DNA from: Eustoma russellianum
Lineage: Eukaryota; Streptophyta; Magnoliopsida; Gentianales; Gentianaceae
Length of the DNA stretch: 64,000 nucleotides
Reading direction: 5' to 3'
NCBI GenBank assembly: GCA_036186865.1
Contig: AP025053.1
Span: 11,155,878-11,219,877 of the forward strand
Made by a program: the position numbers and the translations under genes. The notes beneath the pieces are model-generated. The model was not told the DNA's origin. It was given only the letters and a program-made list of their open reading frames with translations, and made no database searches. Each line of letters begins with the position of its first letter. Position 1 is the first letter of the stretch. This document shows positions 32,494 to 44,076 of this stretch, in pieces.

Positions 32494-32815
32494 TGTGGCG
32501 CCCCGCACCCCGGCCCCGCCGGAGTCGGTGCACCCACCGTACTTCACTAAGGAGAGTACTAGGCGTCGTCCCATACGTATCATGATCCATGATATAATGC
32601 ATGGATTTTCGCGCTTACACTCAAATAAGTAAGCAAAACCGCGGCAGAATTTAAAACTTCAAATTAAAATCATCCACACGATCATTCATAGTTTACATCT
32701 CAAATCAAAAGTATTGAGAGTCACAAAACAAGTGTTTTCCATCTCAATTATGTCATCAGTCATCAATCATAGCTGGCCAGTCATGTCTCCTAAACTCGTC
32801 CACTCCTTGCTGTGC

Positions 32816-32874
32816 TCATGGGTAGGGGACCCTAGGCTCATCCTCAATCCACTCTACTTTATTCCCTGCAGCCT
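32816..32874 (-). CDS. Conserved LTR mini-exon (LTR D)
   Basis: On the minus strand, after TTTTTCCTCCCAG: (E)AAGNKVEWIEDEPRVPYP then TGA. The only core replacement against E1 is D to E. Confidence 0.55.
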
Positions 32875-32897
32875 CTGGGAGGAAAAATAGGGGGTGA

Positions 32898-32910
32898 GTG
32901 ACAAAGTCAC
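32898..32910 (-). other. GYGAC hairpin (LTR D)
   Basis: Plus strand GTGAC-AAA-GTCAC before the acceptor-like CAG at 32875-32877. Confidence 0.7.
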
Positions 32911-33686
32911 CAGCAAGTATACCATAAACAATCATGCATTAACTGGAAAGTACATTCAAGAACCAAACCCCAAAATTCGGTTTAGAACATACCTGACCTT
33001 CCATTAAGTACTCGTAAGAAGTCAACACAAGGTATATCCGAGATCATAGCTTATGAAAGGATTATCACTCAATAAAGATCATGGCATACAAAAAGGTCAT
33101 CACTCAATCAAGATCATAACCTAGGAGCTACCAATTCATAACAACTTCGCCTTACGTATCAACAGTAGAGAAATCATAACCTATGTAACTTTACCTCTAG
33201 CATTTGGCTAGCATCTCATCCCTTCAATCAATAGCCGTAAAGGCAATAAAATCATAACTTAGCCACGAAATAAGCAATAACACAGCCTAGTGCAAATAGA
33301 CTCAATATCATGCTCATGACCATATGCAGTGCGTATGAGTGTGCAAAAGTAGTGCATAATGCCCTCCATTCAATGCCCGTTAATGATCAACACTTAATGC
33401 GTCAAGATCATAACTTAACAAAATCGTCACTTAATACGTAACATGATAATAGAAGACTATAACTCGCATCAATTCGTAACATAACAAGGATCATCACTTA
33501 AGGAAGTCACACTTAGGTTCTACAAGGTCATGACAACTTAGTCTAAGTATAATGTGTCACTGCACAATGACTCCATAAACGTGGCATGCATGCATATGTA
33601 TGTGTGATGCATCATGATAAAAATGATAATATGGCTTTTCATGCTTTTCTTTCAAATAATCATCGTAGTAAAACAATATAGTGTTC

Positions 33687-33975
33687 AGATCTATTTCCCG
33701 GATCTGAGGCTGTAACGTCATCTTCTTCTTTTCGGGTCTATTCTATCTGGGCCCACACGGCCTACTGTTTCTTCTCATCTGGTCTATTATATCCGGGACC
33801 GCATGGCCTACTGTTTCTTCTCGTCGGGTCTATTATATCCGGGTCTGTACAGCCTATTTTTTCTTCTCGTCGGGTCTATTATATCCGGGTCTGTACAGCC
33901 TACTGTTTCTTCTCGTCGGGTCTATTATATCCGGACCCGCACGGCCTACTGTCAGATCACTTAACCCTGATCTGG
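33687..33975 (-). repeat. Hairpin subrepeat array (LTR D)
   Basis: Five ~46-bp units with CGGGTCTATTATATCCGG near 33734, 33780, 33825, 33871 and 33917, flanked by CAGATC...GATCTG units at each end. The unit near 33917 keeps CGGGTC/GACCCG pairing; two middle units have lost it. Confidence 0.78.
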
Positions 33976-36584
33976 TGGGTTCATACTGGCCAAGTTCATG
34001 CTCACACACGGTACCGGTGGGGAATCGTTCTTTCAAATATAATCTTTTGAAAACTCTTTTCATCTTTCTTTTGCATAAAATCAATGCCATAAATCATGTA
34101 TGTGACAATGATGCAATGTATGACATGCATTATGTGACTCGTGAACAAATGCATCATAACATGCATGCACAGACTTGTCTTTGAAACTGGGAAAAACATT
34201 CCAGCAATCATATTCTATTCATACAGTGTTGTACCCCAACGATCGTGTACGTGAAAACTATGAATATGAGACGGAATGAAAGCGGGCAATTTCTTTTAGC
34301 GCATGTTACTTAAGTCAACTTAAGCCTCTTTACTTAATCATTTTTCAGGTGATACCAAGCCAAATTAAATGAGGGAAACTTCAAGAAAGTAGTATATGAA
34401 ATATAGAGCTATACGAACCATACATACCATTATGTATGTGCGTGTATAGGATATATATGTACAAAATGTATGAATACCTACATGCGTATACAAAGGAGGA
34501 TATATATATATACATATGCGATACACATGGCGTGTATATGTATGTATACATACATATGTTAATTTTAGAATGTGATAAAAATAAAGAAAAACAATATAGT
34601 GCATGAATTACAAGAAATGTCAAGTTGCCCAAGAAGCATAAAATTCGGCCAAGGCATGAATGGGAATTCTAGAATTCTCTAGCCAATTTTATTAGTTAAA
34701 ATAATTACTTAAAGTCTACTACACCATTTAAGACAAGAAGTTATTATGCAAAGAATAAATAGAAAATAAAATAGACATGCATTTAAGGAACAAGTTAAGA
34801 CAACTCATTAAAGAAGGAAGTAGTATGGTTGAGGTCATAAAGACCCCAACCCAACCGCCCCCTTAAGTGTCTAGACATGGAGGATTTTAAATCCTACCAT
34901 GGTTACTTTTTCCTTAAACCAAGATTGAGATAACCATGATTTGATAAGTAACTTGGGTTAGCCAAAAAGTAACTATAGTTGAATAAAGTAACCAAGGTTA
35001 TACTAACTTAACCTTGATAAACACTCAAGAAAACCCTAACCCTCCCTATTCTCCCTCCAAAATCGGCCAAGCCTCCCTCCTCTCCTAGGTTTTTAAATTT
35101 TGCAAGACAACATCTTACAATCATCTAGAAAATTCTTCCCAAGCAAGCCAAGCAACACTTAGCAAAATTCCCTCTTACTCTCACAAAGATTTCGGCCCTG
35201 TACTCTTGGAGGATAAGAGTTTAACTTCAACTTCAAGACTCAAGAAGACATCTAGGTAAGTCTCGTTCCAAGTTCCTTTAAGTGAATTCTTATTTTGGTA
35301 AAGAATGAAACTAACATGAATCCTTTCATCAAAACCGTATGCTCAAGGAAAGGAAGGAGAAGGATTTCATCACATCTCACTTCATAACCAAGCAAAGACA
35401 AGAGCTTTAGCTTGAAGAGGCAAGTATACTTTAACCCCTTACAATATATGTGATTATGTGCATACTTGAATGTCTAGAAGCTTAAGACATGATTTTAGTG
35501 GAAATGTGCCTAAGTTGTTACCTTTTCTTATGTTTTTAAAGGGTGGATGATTGACCTCTCTTATGTTGCAATATAAAGCATGTTTAAACTTGAAATAAGA
35601 GTTAAAAGTGATGGATTAGGGACTGCCCTATGTTTGATATTGAATGGGACATGATTGGTATGAAACCTAGCATTTTTAGTGATTTTAATATGTGAAATTG
35701 TTGGACTAGAGGACTGTTTTGTTTAAAAGGAATGAACAGCCCATATGAACGACTTTTGCATGCTAAAAAGGGACTTGAATTAGTATAGGGGGAGCCTTAT
35801 TATGTCTATTGAATGACCATTAACTTGGATTATAGGCTAAAGAACAAAATTAGGAGGGAAAGGATACTTCTATGCATGTTGGTTGAAAACAGAATCCTGG
35901 ACAGATTTTATGCTAAATTGATGGACTTAGTTAAGGACCTTCTAAACGTTGGATTGAGCTTATTTTTGGTGTGGTCGTAGCTTATCATGTCTATTGTATT
36001 GTGGAGTTGGAATTTCTGTAAAATCATTTGTGGATGGTCAGAAATGAATTTTTAGTATCAAGAGGTCAAAACAGTTTCTGGTTGTACCACCTTAGGGAGA
36101 AAAATTATTTAAGTACCTTAAACATCTTGGATTGACCTGAAATTTTTACAAGACGTACTTAAGACATATAGCTAAGTATCCATGTAAATAAATTGATTTT
36201 ATCTATTGATCTTGGTGGTAAACCATTGAGGTAAAGTTGGTGGTAACATTCTGGAAAACAGAGCAGATTGACCCTTTGTGCTTGTATGACTTGTATTGTA
36301 TTCATTTTGACTTGTTTTGGTGAATGGGCATTTGGATATTGTTCATAAAAGAAATAGGAAAGATTTCCAGGTGCTAAGTGAGCCCCATAATGAGTTTATG
36401 GATGGAGACAAGGTAAGGAATGGAGTTGAGAGTGCAGCAGAATTCCTGTTGTACCCTTGTTGGGAATTATTTGTATTGAGGTACTTACGCTTGTCGGAAT
36501 CGCATGAAATTTGTACAGAATGTAGTTAAGATCATGTGGTGCATGTCCCATATTTTTAGTTTCTGGAAAATAGACTCAAAAGGT

Positions 36585-37970
36585 TGATTTTGAGGCCGGG
36601 CAATACAGGACATGCTGCTGGATCATTTTTCAGCCCATGAAGAAAGTTGTTTATGATGTTATAAGTGCATTTTACCATGTTGCATCCCATGCACTTGCAT
36701 TGATATGCTCATATGTTCTATGCTCATGATTTTATTGATGTTTTATATAGAGTTTCTGTTTCAAAAGAATTCCGTCCCTTCTGGCCAGCTTAACCCGCTA
36801 CAGATCCGGGGTGAATTGATCTGAAGAAGTATAAGAACCGATCCAGGCCCGGTATAATAGGTCTGAGGAAATATAAGAACCGATCCAGGCCCGGTATAAT
36901 AGGTCTGAAGAGTATAAGAACCGAGCCAGGTCCGATATAATAGACCTGAAGGTGATCATGTTATAAGAACCGAGTCATGCCCGGTATAATAGGCTGACAC
37001 ACTCTCTTGTTTTATGATGAGCATGATTTAAAAGAAAGCAAGAAAGTTCCAGTATTTTTATGAGCATGTGTAAATGAAAGAAAGAATGTTTTCCGTTGCA
37101 TTTGCATCGCATTCACATTATGCATGATACCTTTTCATAGAAGTACGGGTTGGCTATAGCACGTAGAATCTAACTAAGTGATGACATTTAGATCTTAGCT
37201 AAGTGTTGATATGAACTTTAAGTATGATGCTTCGGAAAGGTATTGGCAGGTATGTTTTAACTTAAGGAATTGGGGTTTGATTTTGAGGCCGGGCAATACA
37301 GGACATGCTGCTGGATCATTTTTCAGCCCATGAAGAAAGTTGTTTATGATGTTATAAGTGCATTTTACCATGTTGCATCCCATGCACTTGCATTGACATG
37401 CTCATATGTTCTATGCTCATGATTTTATTGATGTTTTATATAGAGTTTCTGTTTCAAAAGAATTCCGTCCCTTCTGGCCAGCTTACTAACCCGCTACAGA
37501 TCCGGGGTGAATTGATCTGACGAAGTATAAGAACCGATCCAGGCCCGGTATAATAGGTCTGATGAAATATAAGAACCGATCCAGGCCCGGTATAATAGGT
37601 CTGAAGAGTATAAGAACCGAGCCAGGTCCGGTATAATAGACCTGAAGGTGATCATGTTATAAGAACCGAGTCATGCCCGGTATAATAGGCTTACACACTC
37701 TCTTGTTTTATGATGAGCATGATTTAAAAGAAATCAATAAAGTTCCAGTATTTTTATGAGCATGTCTAAATGAAAGAAAGAATGTTTCCCGTTGCATTTG
37801 CATCGCATTCACATTATGCATGATACCTTTTCATAGAAGTACGGGTTTGCTATAGCACGTAGAATCTAACTAAGTGATGACATTTAGATCATAGCTAAGT
37901 GTTGATATGACTTTAAGTATGATGCTTCGGAAAGGTATTGGCAGGTATGTTTTAACTTAAGGAATTGGGG
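36585..37970 (+). repeat. 693-bp tandem duplication in E2 5' LTR
   Basis: The segment from TTTTGAGGCCGGGCAATACAGG to GGAATTGGGGTTTGATT occurs twice in a row. The joint shares GTTTGATT-like microhomology with both outer ends. E1 has a single copy, so the duplication is specific to E2. It doubles the hairpin array but not the mini-exon. Confidence 0.92.
36810..37690 (+). repeat. Two hairpin subrepeat arrays in E2 LTR
   Basis: Units with AACCGATCCAGGCCCGGTATAATAGGTCTGA at about 36834-36990 and 37527-37690, same order as in E1 (AGGCC/GGTCT and AGGTC/GACCT stems). One unit in the first copy reads GGTCCGATATAATAGACC. Confidence 0.8.
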
Positions 37971-38026
37971 TTTGATTCTTGTATGCCGTTTTCTCTTTAT
38001 TGTACGGTGTTATTGTATACTTGCTG

Positions 38027-38039
38027 GCGACTTTGTCGC
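38027..38039 (+). other. GYGAC hairpin (E2 LTR)
   Basis: GCGAC-TTT-GTCGC, identical to E1. Confidence 0.7.
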
Positions 38040-38062
38040 TCACCCATTTATTTTTCCCCCAG

Positions 38063-38118
38063 AGCCAGGTAATGAGGTCGAGTGGATTGATGATGAGCCA
38101 AGGGTGCCATACCCATAG
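38063..38118 (+). CDS. Conserved LTR mini-exon (E2 LTR)
   Basis: After TTTTTCCCCCAG (one C fewer than E1, so the unspliced upstream frame differs) the same frame reads (E)PGNEVEWIDDEPRVPYP-TAG. The base change GAA to GAG against E1 is synonymous. Confidence 0.55.
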
Positions 38119-38468
38119 GTTATTGAAGTCGCTGTTAAGAGAATGATGATGGAAGCTTTTGATGAACCTTTGGGACATTTTGGGACTTAGCTATTTTAGG
38201 ATTCTTTTCGGATAATGTTTGTATAATTTCGCGGTGTAGTTTTCTATCGGTTCAGTTTGTATAATTTTGCTATGTATTCGCGATTTGACGCTTTCGGATT
38301 AAGGTTCAAATTCTGCCGTATTTTTATCTACCTGTTAAGATCGTGAATTTGTAATCCATGTTTATCCATGGGTTTTACGAGTTAAGTATCGACGCTTTGT
38401 ACTTTTCTGAAAGGGAAAGTACCGTGGGTGCACCGTACGAGGGGTAGCCGAGTACGGGGCGCTACAGG

Positions 38469-38486
38469 TGGTATCAGAGCCCAGGC
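38469..38486 (+). promoter_or_regulatory. Primer binding site of E2
   Basis: TGGTATCAGAGCCCAGGC two bases after the 5' LTR. Perfect tRNA-Met-type core. Confidence 0.92.
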
Positions 38487-38754
38487 TCTAGATTCGGGCA
38501 GAACGTAGAAGCTAAGTTATGATCTTAGAAAACTAAGAATTGATCTTAGACTTAAGTCATGATCTTAGAAGAGAGATGGCCTTAGCTTAGACAACTTAGA
38601 TTGGAAATAGGGTCCCCTTGGTTGACCTGCTAGCCTGATATGTCGCATATTAACTCTTTTTCCTGCTTTAAATTCCTTTTTCCCAGCATGTCTAAATTCA
38701 GTCAGTCATTTCTATCCATATATACATATATATATCTTTCTGCTCCGTATACAG

Positions 38755-40017
38755 ATGGTTCGGACTCGTGGTAGACCTCGCAGAGATGCTGCCCATGCAC
38801 CCGAACCAAACCCTCCACAACCTCAAGATCAAGTCCCTCCACCGCCTCCTCCTCCACCGCAGAATGAAAATCCCCCACCAGCTCAAAGAAACCCTCTTCC
38901 GCAAGTGCCACTTCTTATTCCGGATTTCCAAGCATTCTGTCAGACCGTAACTCGGATTGGCCAGGGAATGATTCAGCAAGTTGCCCCTCCTCCTCCTTAT
39001 GAACCGATAAGAGATGCGCAATACTACTTTGAGAAGCTCAAGCGAGCGAATGTGCCGCCTTTTTGAAGGCAAGTCTGACCCCGATATGGCTGAAAAATGG
39101 CTAGATGAAGTGGAGAACTGTTTTGAACTGAATGGAGCCCCTGATAATATGAAAACCCAAGCTGTGAGGCCTTTCCTCCTTGGTGAGGCGAACCAGTGGT
39201 GGAAGGCTAAGCTGCAACCTTTGCCCCGACCTATTCCATGGGAGAGATTCATCCAAGAGTTCAACAAGTTTTATTTTCCCCCGTCAGTAAAGATGCAAAA
39301 GAGGCATGATTTTGAAATGTTGAAGCAAGAACCTGGTATGACTGTGTCTGAATATGTGAGCAAGTTTCTGGCTTTGGGTAGATTTTCTCCGGCTACGATG
39401 AATGATGAGGAATCTAAGATGGCGAAGTTTGAGAGTGGGCTGAACCCAAGGATTCGCACTTGGTTGGTAAACGTTATCTCTGCTGATTTTGAGGCGCTCG
39501 TTGATGCATGTTATCGGATCGAGAAGGATATCATTCGTCGCGATGCGACGGTGGGCCAGAAAAGAGGAAGGGACACTTCCGGTGATAAAGGAGCAAGGAA
39601 AATGACTAGACAGAATTTTCATGGGAGGCAAGGTAGACAGCAGAATCAGAACCAAAGAGGAAATCAGAATCGTGGACAGCGCCATGGGCAGAATCGGAAT
39701 AATCAAAGAAATAATCAAGGAAATCAAGGACAGCAGCAGCAGGCCATTCCCATGTGTCCCCATTGTCAGAAGAATGATTTGGACGAGTGCTATGTACAAG
39801 CTGGTAAGTGCTTTGGTTGCGGCAAGACTGGTCATATAATTAGGGATTGTCCTGATAAGGGAGCTGCTTGTGTTGGATGTGGAAAGACTGGGCATATTCT
39901 GAGAGATTGTCGTGAGCGTGATGGTCAGCAGCAGAGAAACCAACGTCAAGCGCCCGAATGCGCGTGTGCATGTAATGACCGATGCTGCAGTTGAGGAAGC
40001 TGGAGACGTCGTGGCTG
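38755..40017 (+). pseudogene. Gypsy gag with zinc knuckles (E2)
   Basis: ATG of MVRTRGRPRRDAAHAPEPNP; proline-rich N-terminus; then RDAQYYFEKLKRANVPPF, an extra T at about 39062 that shifts frame, then the retrotransposon gag domain (DMAEKWLDEVENCFEL, ANQWWKAKL, FYFPPSVKMQKRHDFEML), a basic Q/N/R-rich stretch, and knuckles CPHCQKNDLDECY, CFGCGKTGHIIRDC, CVGCGKTGHILRDC. A second shift near 39955 puts the protease lead-in (VHVMTD, DVVAG) in another frame. E3 has the same gene at 54476. Confidence 0.9.
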
Positions 40018-40119
40018 GTATGATTTAAAATTATGCAATACTAAGTTGATAAATATTATATTGCTGCATAGTTAATCAATATAATAATCATGAATAATAT
40101 CTAAATCATCCTAATGCAG
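40018..40119 (+). other. Intron-like join between protease lead-in and RT (E2)
   Basis: It starts GTATGATTT right after DVVAG, where E3 has its own GTATCTTCC intron-like start (53251), and ends CTAATGCAG right before the RT codons GARVFS. So it combines the 5' side of a protease intron with the sequence found before RT in E1. The protease and RT start are missing between. The bases TGCAGGGAGC at the right edge also occur in the E3 RT, which suggests a microhomology deletion. Confidence 0.6.
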
Positions 40120-42646
40120 GGAGCTCGGGTGTTTAGCAAAGTGGACCTAAGTTCTGGATATTTCAATTGAAGATAAGAGCTGAGGATATTCCTAAGACAA
40201 CATTCAGGACGAGATATGGACATTATGAATTTCTCGTGATGCCTTTTGGACTGACCAACGCCCCTGCAACGTTTATGGATCTTATGAATCGGGTGTTTCG
40301 GGACCAGTTGGATAAGTATGTGATCGTCTTTATTGACGATATCCTGATTTATTCGCCTGATGAGGGAACTCATACAGCCCATCTGAGAACAATACTTGGT
40401 ATTCTAAGAAAGCATCAGCTCTATGCAAAATTCAGTAAATGTGAGTTTTGGTTGCATAGTGTGTCATTTCTGGGCCATATTATTACTGAAAATGGGATTT
40501 CGGTTGATCCCAGAAAGATTGAGGCAATTACTGAGTGGCCGAGGCCGACCAATGTCACTGAAGTAAGGAGTTTTCTCGGACTAGCCGGTTACTACCGCAA
40601 GTTTGTTGAAGGATTTTCAAGGATAGCTATGCCACTCACTAGATTGACTCAGAAGAAGACAAAATTTGTATGGAATGAGGATTGTGAAAGTAGCTTTTCT
40701 GAGCTGAAGGCAAGGTTGACGTCTGCACCAGTTTTGGCTCAACCCATTTCAGGAGAACAGTTTGTGATCTATAGTGATGCTTCCAAGAATGGATTGGGTT
40801 GTGTTCTTATGCAGAATGGGCGTGTGATTGCGTATGCGTCTCGCCAGCTTAAGCCGTTTGAGCAGAATTATCCAGTACATGACCTTGAGCTTGCAGCAGT
40901 TGTATTTGCTCTGAAGATTTGGCGTCATTATCTGTATGGAGAGAAGTGTGAGATCTTCACGGATCATAAGAGTTTGAAATACCTCTTCACTCAAAAGGAG
41001 CTGAATATGCGCCAAAGGCGATGGCTTGAGTTGATCAAGGATTATGACATCTCTATTCAGTATCATCCAGGTAAGGCTAATAGAGTTGCTGATGCTTTGA
41101 GTCGTAAGACGAGTCATCCCTGTCAACCACCTCTACAGCGTGATATGGAAGAGTTTGGTCTGGAAGAAGTGAATTCGATTTCCGACGTACTTGCAAAGTT
41201 AGTAGCGGTTCCTTCTTTGATCGATAGGATTAAGGAGACTCAAGTTAAGGATGATGCATTGATGAAAGTTAAGAGCAAGCTGAAGGAGAAGCCATCTGAT
41301 GATTTTGAAGTCCGTAGTGACGGCAGTTTGTGGTTAGAGGTCGATTTTGTGTGCCTAATGATGATGCGATAAGAAGTGAAGTGCTTAAGGAAGCCCATAA
41401 TTCTCTATTGTCTATTCACCCAGGAGCAAATAAGATGTATCATGACTTGAAGCAAAAGTTTTGGTGGCCAGGAATGAAGAATCAGATAGCAGACTTTGTT
41501 GAGAAATGTCTTGTATGTCAGAAAGTCAAAGCAGAACATCAGAGGCCAGTTGGATTATTGCAACCACTTGAGGTGCCTGAGTGGAAGTGGGATCACATTG
41601 CTATGGATTTTGTGACCGATTTACCTAAGACAAGAAGTGGATATGACACTATTTGGGTTGTTGTGGATCGTCTGACAAAGAGTGCTCATCTCATGGCAAT
41701 GTCGATTAAAGCACCCATGGAAAAGTTGGCTTCTATGTATGTTGATCAGATTGTATGTTTGCATGGAGTTCCTATGAGCATAGTTTGTGACCGAGACCCC
41801 CGCTTCACATCAAGGTTTTGGACGGCATTTCAGAAAGCGATGGGTACGGAAGTTCGCATGAGTTCAGCTTTTCATCCCCAGACTGACGGTCAATCAGAAA
41901 GAACAATTCAAACATTGGAGGACATGTTGCGTGCTTGTGTGTTGGACTTTGGAGGTAGCTGGGATAAGAGTTTGAAGTTGGTTTGAGTTTTCATACAATA
42001 ACAGCTATCCCGATCTATTGGAATGGCTCCTTATGAAGCTCTTTATGGAAGAAAATGTCGATCGCCATTGTATTAGGATGAGATTTGAGAATAAGATTTT
42101 CACAGGACCTGACTTAGTGGAGCAAACCAAGGAAAAGGTTATGATTGTAAGACAAAGATTGAAGGCTGCTCAGGATAGAAGCAAGACGTGGGCCGACGTG
42201 AGGGCGTCGACCACTTGAGTTTCAAGTAGGAGATAAGGTATTCTTGAAGGTATCCCATCGAAAGGAGTAAAGCGGGTTCGGAATTAAAGGGAAACTTAGT
42301 CCTAGATTCATTGGACCATTGAGATCTTGGAAAGGATTGGAGAGTTGCTTATAGACTTGCACTACCACCATCGTTGTCTCAATTACACAATGTGTTTCAT
42401 ATATCTCAATTGCAAAAGTATGTGCATGATTCGAACATATTATGGATTGAACAACCTTTGAGGATTGAAGCTGATATATCATATGTTGAGGAACCCGAAA
42501 GGATAATTGATAGGGAAGTGAAAGCATTGAGAATAAGTCTATTCTATGTCAAGGTGCAATGGAAGAATCATTCAGTTGATGAGGCCACTTGGGAGTTAAA
42601 GGAAGGCATGAAGCAAAAGTACCCCTATCTCTTTGACAGTTCATAA
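40120..42646 (+). pseudogene. Gypsy pol: partial RT, RNase H, integrase, chromodomain (E2)
   Basis: RT from GARVFSKVDL with a missing T near 40161; catalytic IVFIDDILIYS near 40330; RNase H (IYSDASKNGLG, FTDHKSLKYLF); a one-base loss near 41332; integrase (HHCC finger, DFVTDLP, CDRDPRFTS, QTDGQSERTIQ) to 41986; then a stretch with many single-base gains and losses (41980-42560) before the chromodomain (WKNHSVDEATWELKE). It is very similar to E1 throughout. Lacking protease and fingers of RT, it is non-functional. Confidence 0.91.
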
Positions 42647-42669
42647 GTTTCGGGGACGAAACTTTATTG

Positions 42670-42682
42670 AAGGGGGGAAGGA
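42670..42682 (+). promoter_or_regulatory. Polypurine tract of E2
   Basis: AAGGGGGGAAGGA directly before the 3' LTR start TGTTGTACC. Confidence 0.9.
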
Positions 42683-43976
42683 TGTTGTACCCCAACGATC
42701 GTGTACGTGAAAACTATGAATATGAGACGGAATGAAAGCGGCAATTTCTTTTAGCGCATGTTACTTAAGTCAACTTAAGCCTCTTTACTTAATCATTTTT
42801 GAGGTGATACCAAGCCAAATTAAATAAGGGAAACTTCAAGAAAGTAGTATATGAAATATAGAGCTATACGAACCATACATACCATTATGTATGTGCGTGT
42901 ATAGGATAGATATGTACAAAATGTATGAATACCTACATGCGTATACAAGGAGGATATATATATATATATATACATATGCGATACACATGGCGTGTATATG
43001 TATGTATACATACGTATGTTAATTTTAGAATATGATAAAAATAAGAAAAACTATATAGTGCATGAATTACAAGAAATGTCAAGTTGCCCAAGAAGCCTAA
43101 ATTCGGCCAAGGCATGAATGGGAAATTCTAGAATTCTCTAGCCAATTTTATTAGTTAAATATTACTTAAAGTCTACTACACCATTTAAGACAAGAAGTTA
43201 TTATTCAAAGAATAAATAGAAAATAAAATAGACATGCATTTAAGGAACAAGTTAAGACAACTCATTAAAGAAGGAAGTAGTATGGTTGAGGTCATAAAGA
43301 CCCCAACCCAACCGCCCCCTTAAGTGTCTAGACATGGAGGATTTTAAATCCTACCATGGTTACTTTTTCCTTAAACCAAGGTTGAGATAACCATGATTTG
43401 ATAAAGTACTTGGGTTAGCCCAAAAGTAACTATAGTTGAATAAAGTAACCAGGGTTATACTAACTTAACCTTGATTAGCACTCAAGAAAACCCTAACCCT
43501 CCCTATTCTCCCTGCAAAATCGGCCAAGCCTCCCTCCTCTCCTAGGTTTTTAAATTTTGCAAGACAACATCTTACAATCATCTAGAAATTCTTCCCAAGC
43601 AAGCCAAGCAACACTTAGCAAAATTCCCTCTTACTCTCACAAAGATTTCGGCCCTATACTCTTGGAGATAGGAGTTAACTTCAACTTCAAGACTCAAGAA
43701 GACATCTCGGTAAGTCTCGTTCCCAAGTTCCTTTAAGTGAATTCTTATTTTGGTAAAGAATGAAACTATACATGAATCCTTTCATCAAAACCGTATGCTC
43801 AAGGAAAGGAAGGAGAAGGATTTCATCACATCTCACTTCATAACCAAGCAAAGACAAGAGCTTTAGCTTGAAGAGGCAAGTATACTTTAACCACTTACAA
43901 TATATGTGATTATGTGCATACTTGAATGTCTAGAAGCTTAAGACATGATTTTAGTGGAAATGTGCCTAAGTTGTTA
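42683..43976 (+). repeat. 3' LTR of E2, cut by the gap
   Basis: Near-identical to 34227 onward for about 1.3 kb, then N. The portion with the array and mini-exon is missing. Confidence 0.92.
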
Positions 43977-44076
43977 NNNNNNNNNNNNNNNNNNNNNNNN
44001 NNNNNNNNNNNNNNNNNNNNNNNNNNNNNNNNNNNNNNNNNNNNNNNNNNNNNNNNNNNNNNNNNNNNNNNNNNNN
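43977..44076. other. Assembly gap, 100 N
   Basis: Exactly 100 N, a conventional placeholder. The rest of the E2 3' LTR (about 2.9 kb), the other part of LTR D and the gag start of the next element should be here. Confidence 0.97.

Larger units (their letters stand above)
32494..34226 (-). repeat. Gypsy LTR D, truncated by E2
   Basis: Plus-strand TGTGGCGCCCCGC start, homologous to LTR C over its first ~1.7 kb, ending where E2 begins. The rest is lost in the gap at 43977. It carries the mini-exon, GYGAC hairpin and hairpin array. Confidence 0.9.
34227..38466 (+). repeat. 5' LTR of E2, 4.24 kb with internal duplication
   Basis: TGTTGTACCCC to GGGGCGCTACA, followed by the primer site. It is longer than the E1 LTR because 36585-37277 is repeated at 37278-37970. 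It carries the donor at 35255/35256, two hairpin arrays, the GYGAC hairpin and the mini-exon. Confidence 0.93.
34227..43976 (+). mobile_element. Tekay-like gypsy element E2, internally deleted
   Basis: 5' LTR, primer site, gag, intron-like join, RT to chromodomain, PPT, and the first 1.3 kb of the 3' LTR before the N gap. The protease and RT N-terminus are absent. The expected TSD copy to the left is TACAG (34222-34226); its partner is lost. It is inserted in LTR D. Confidence 0.93.
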
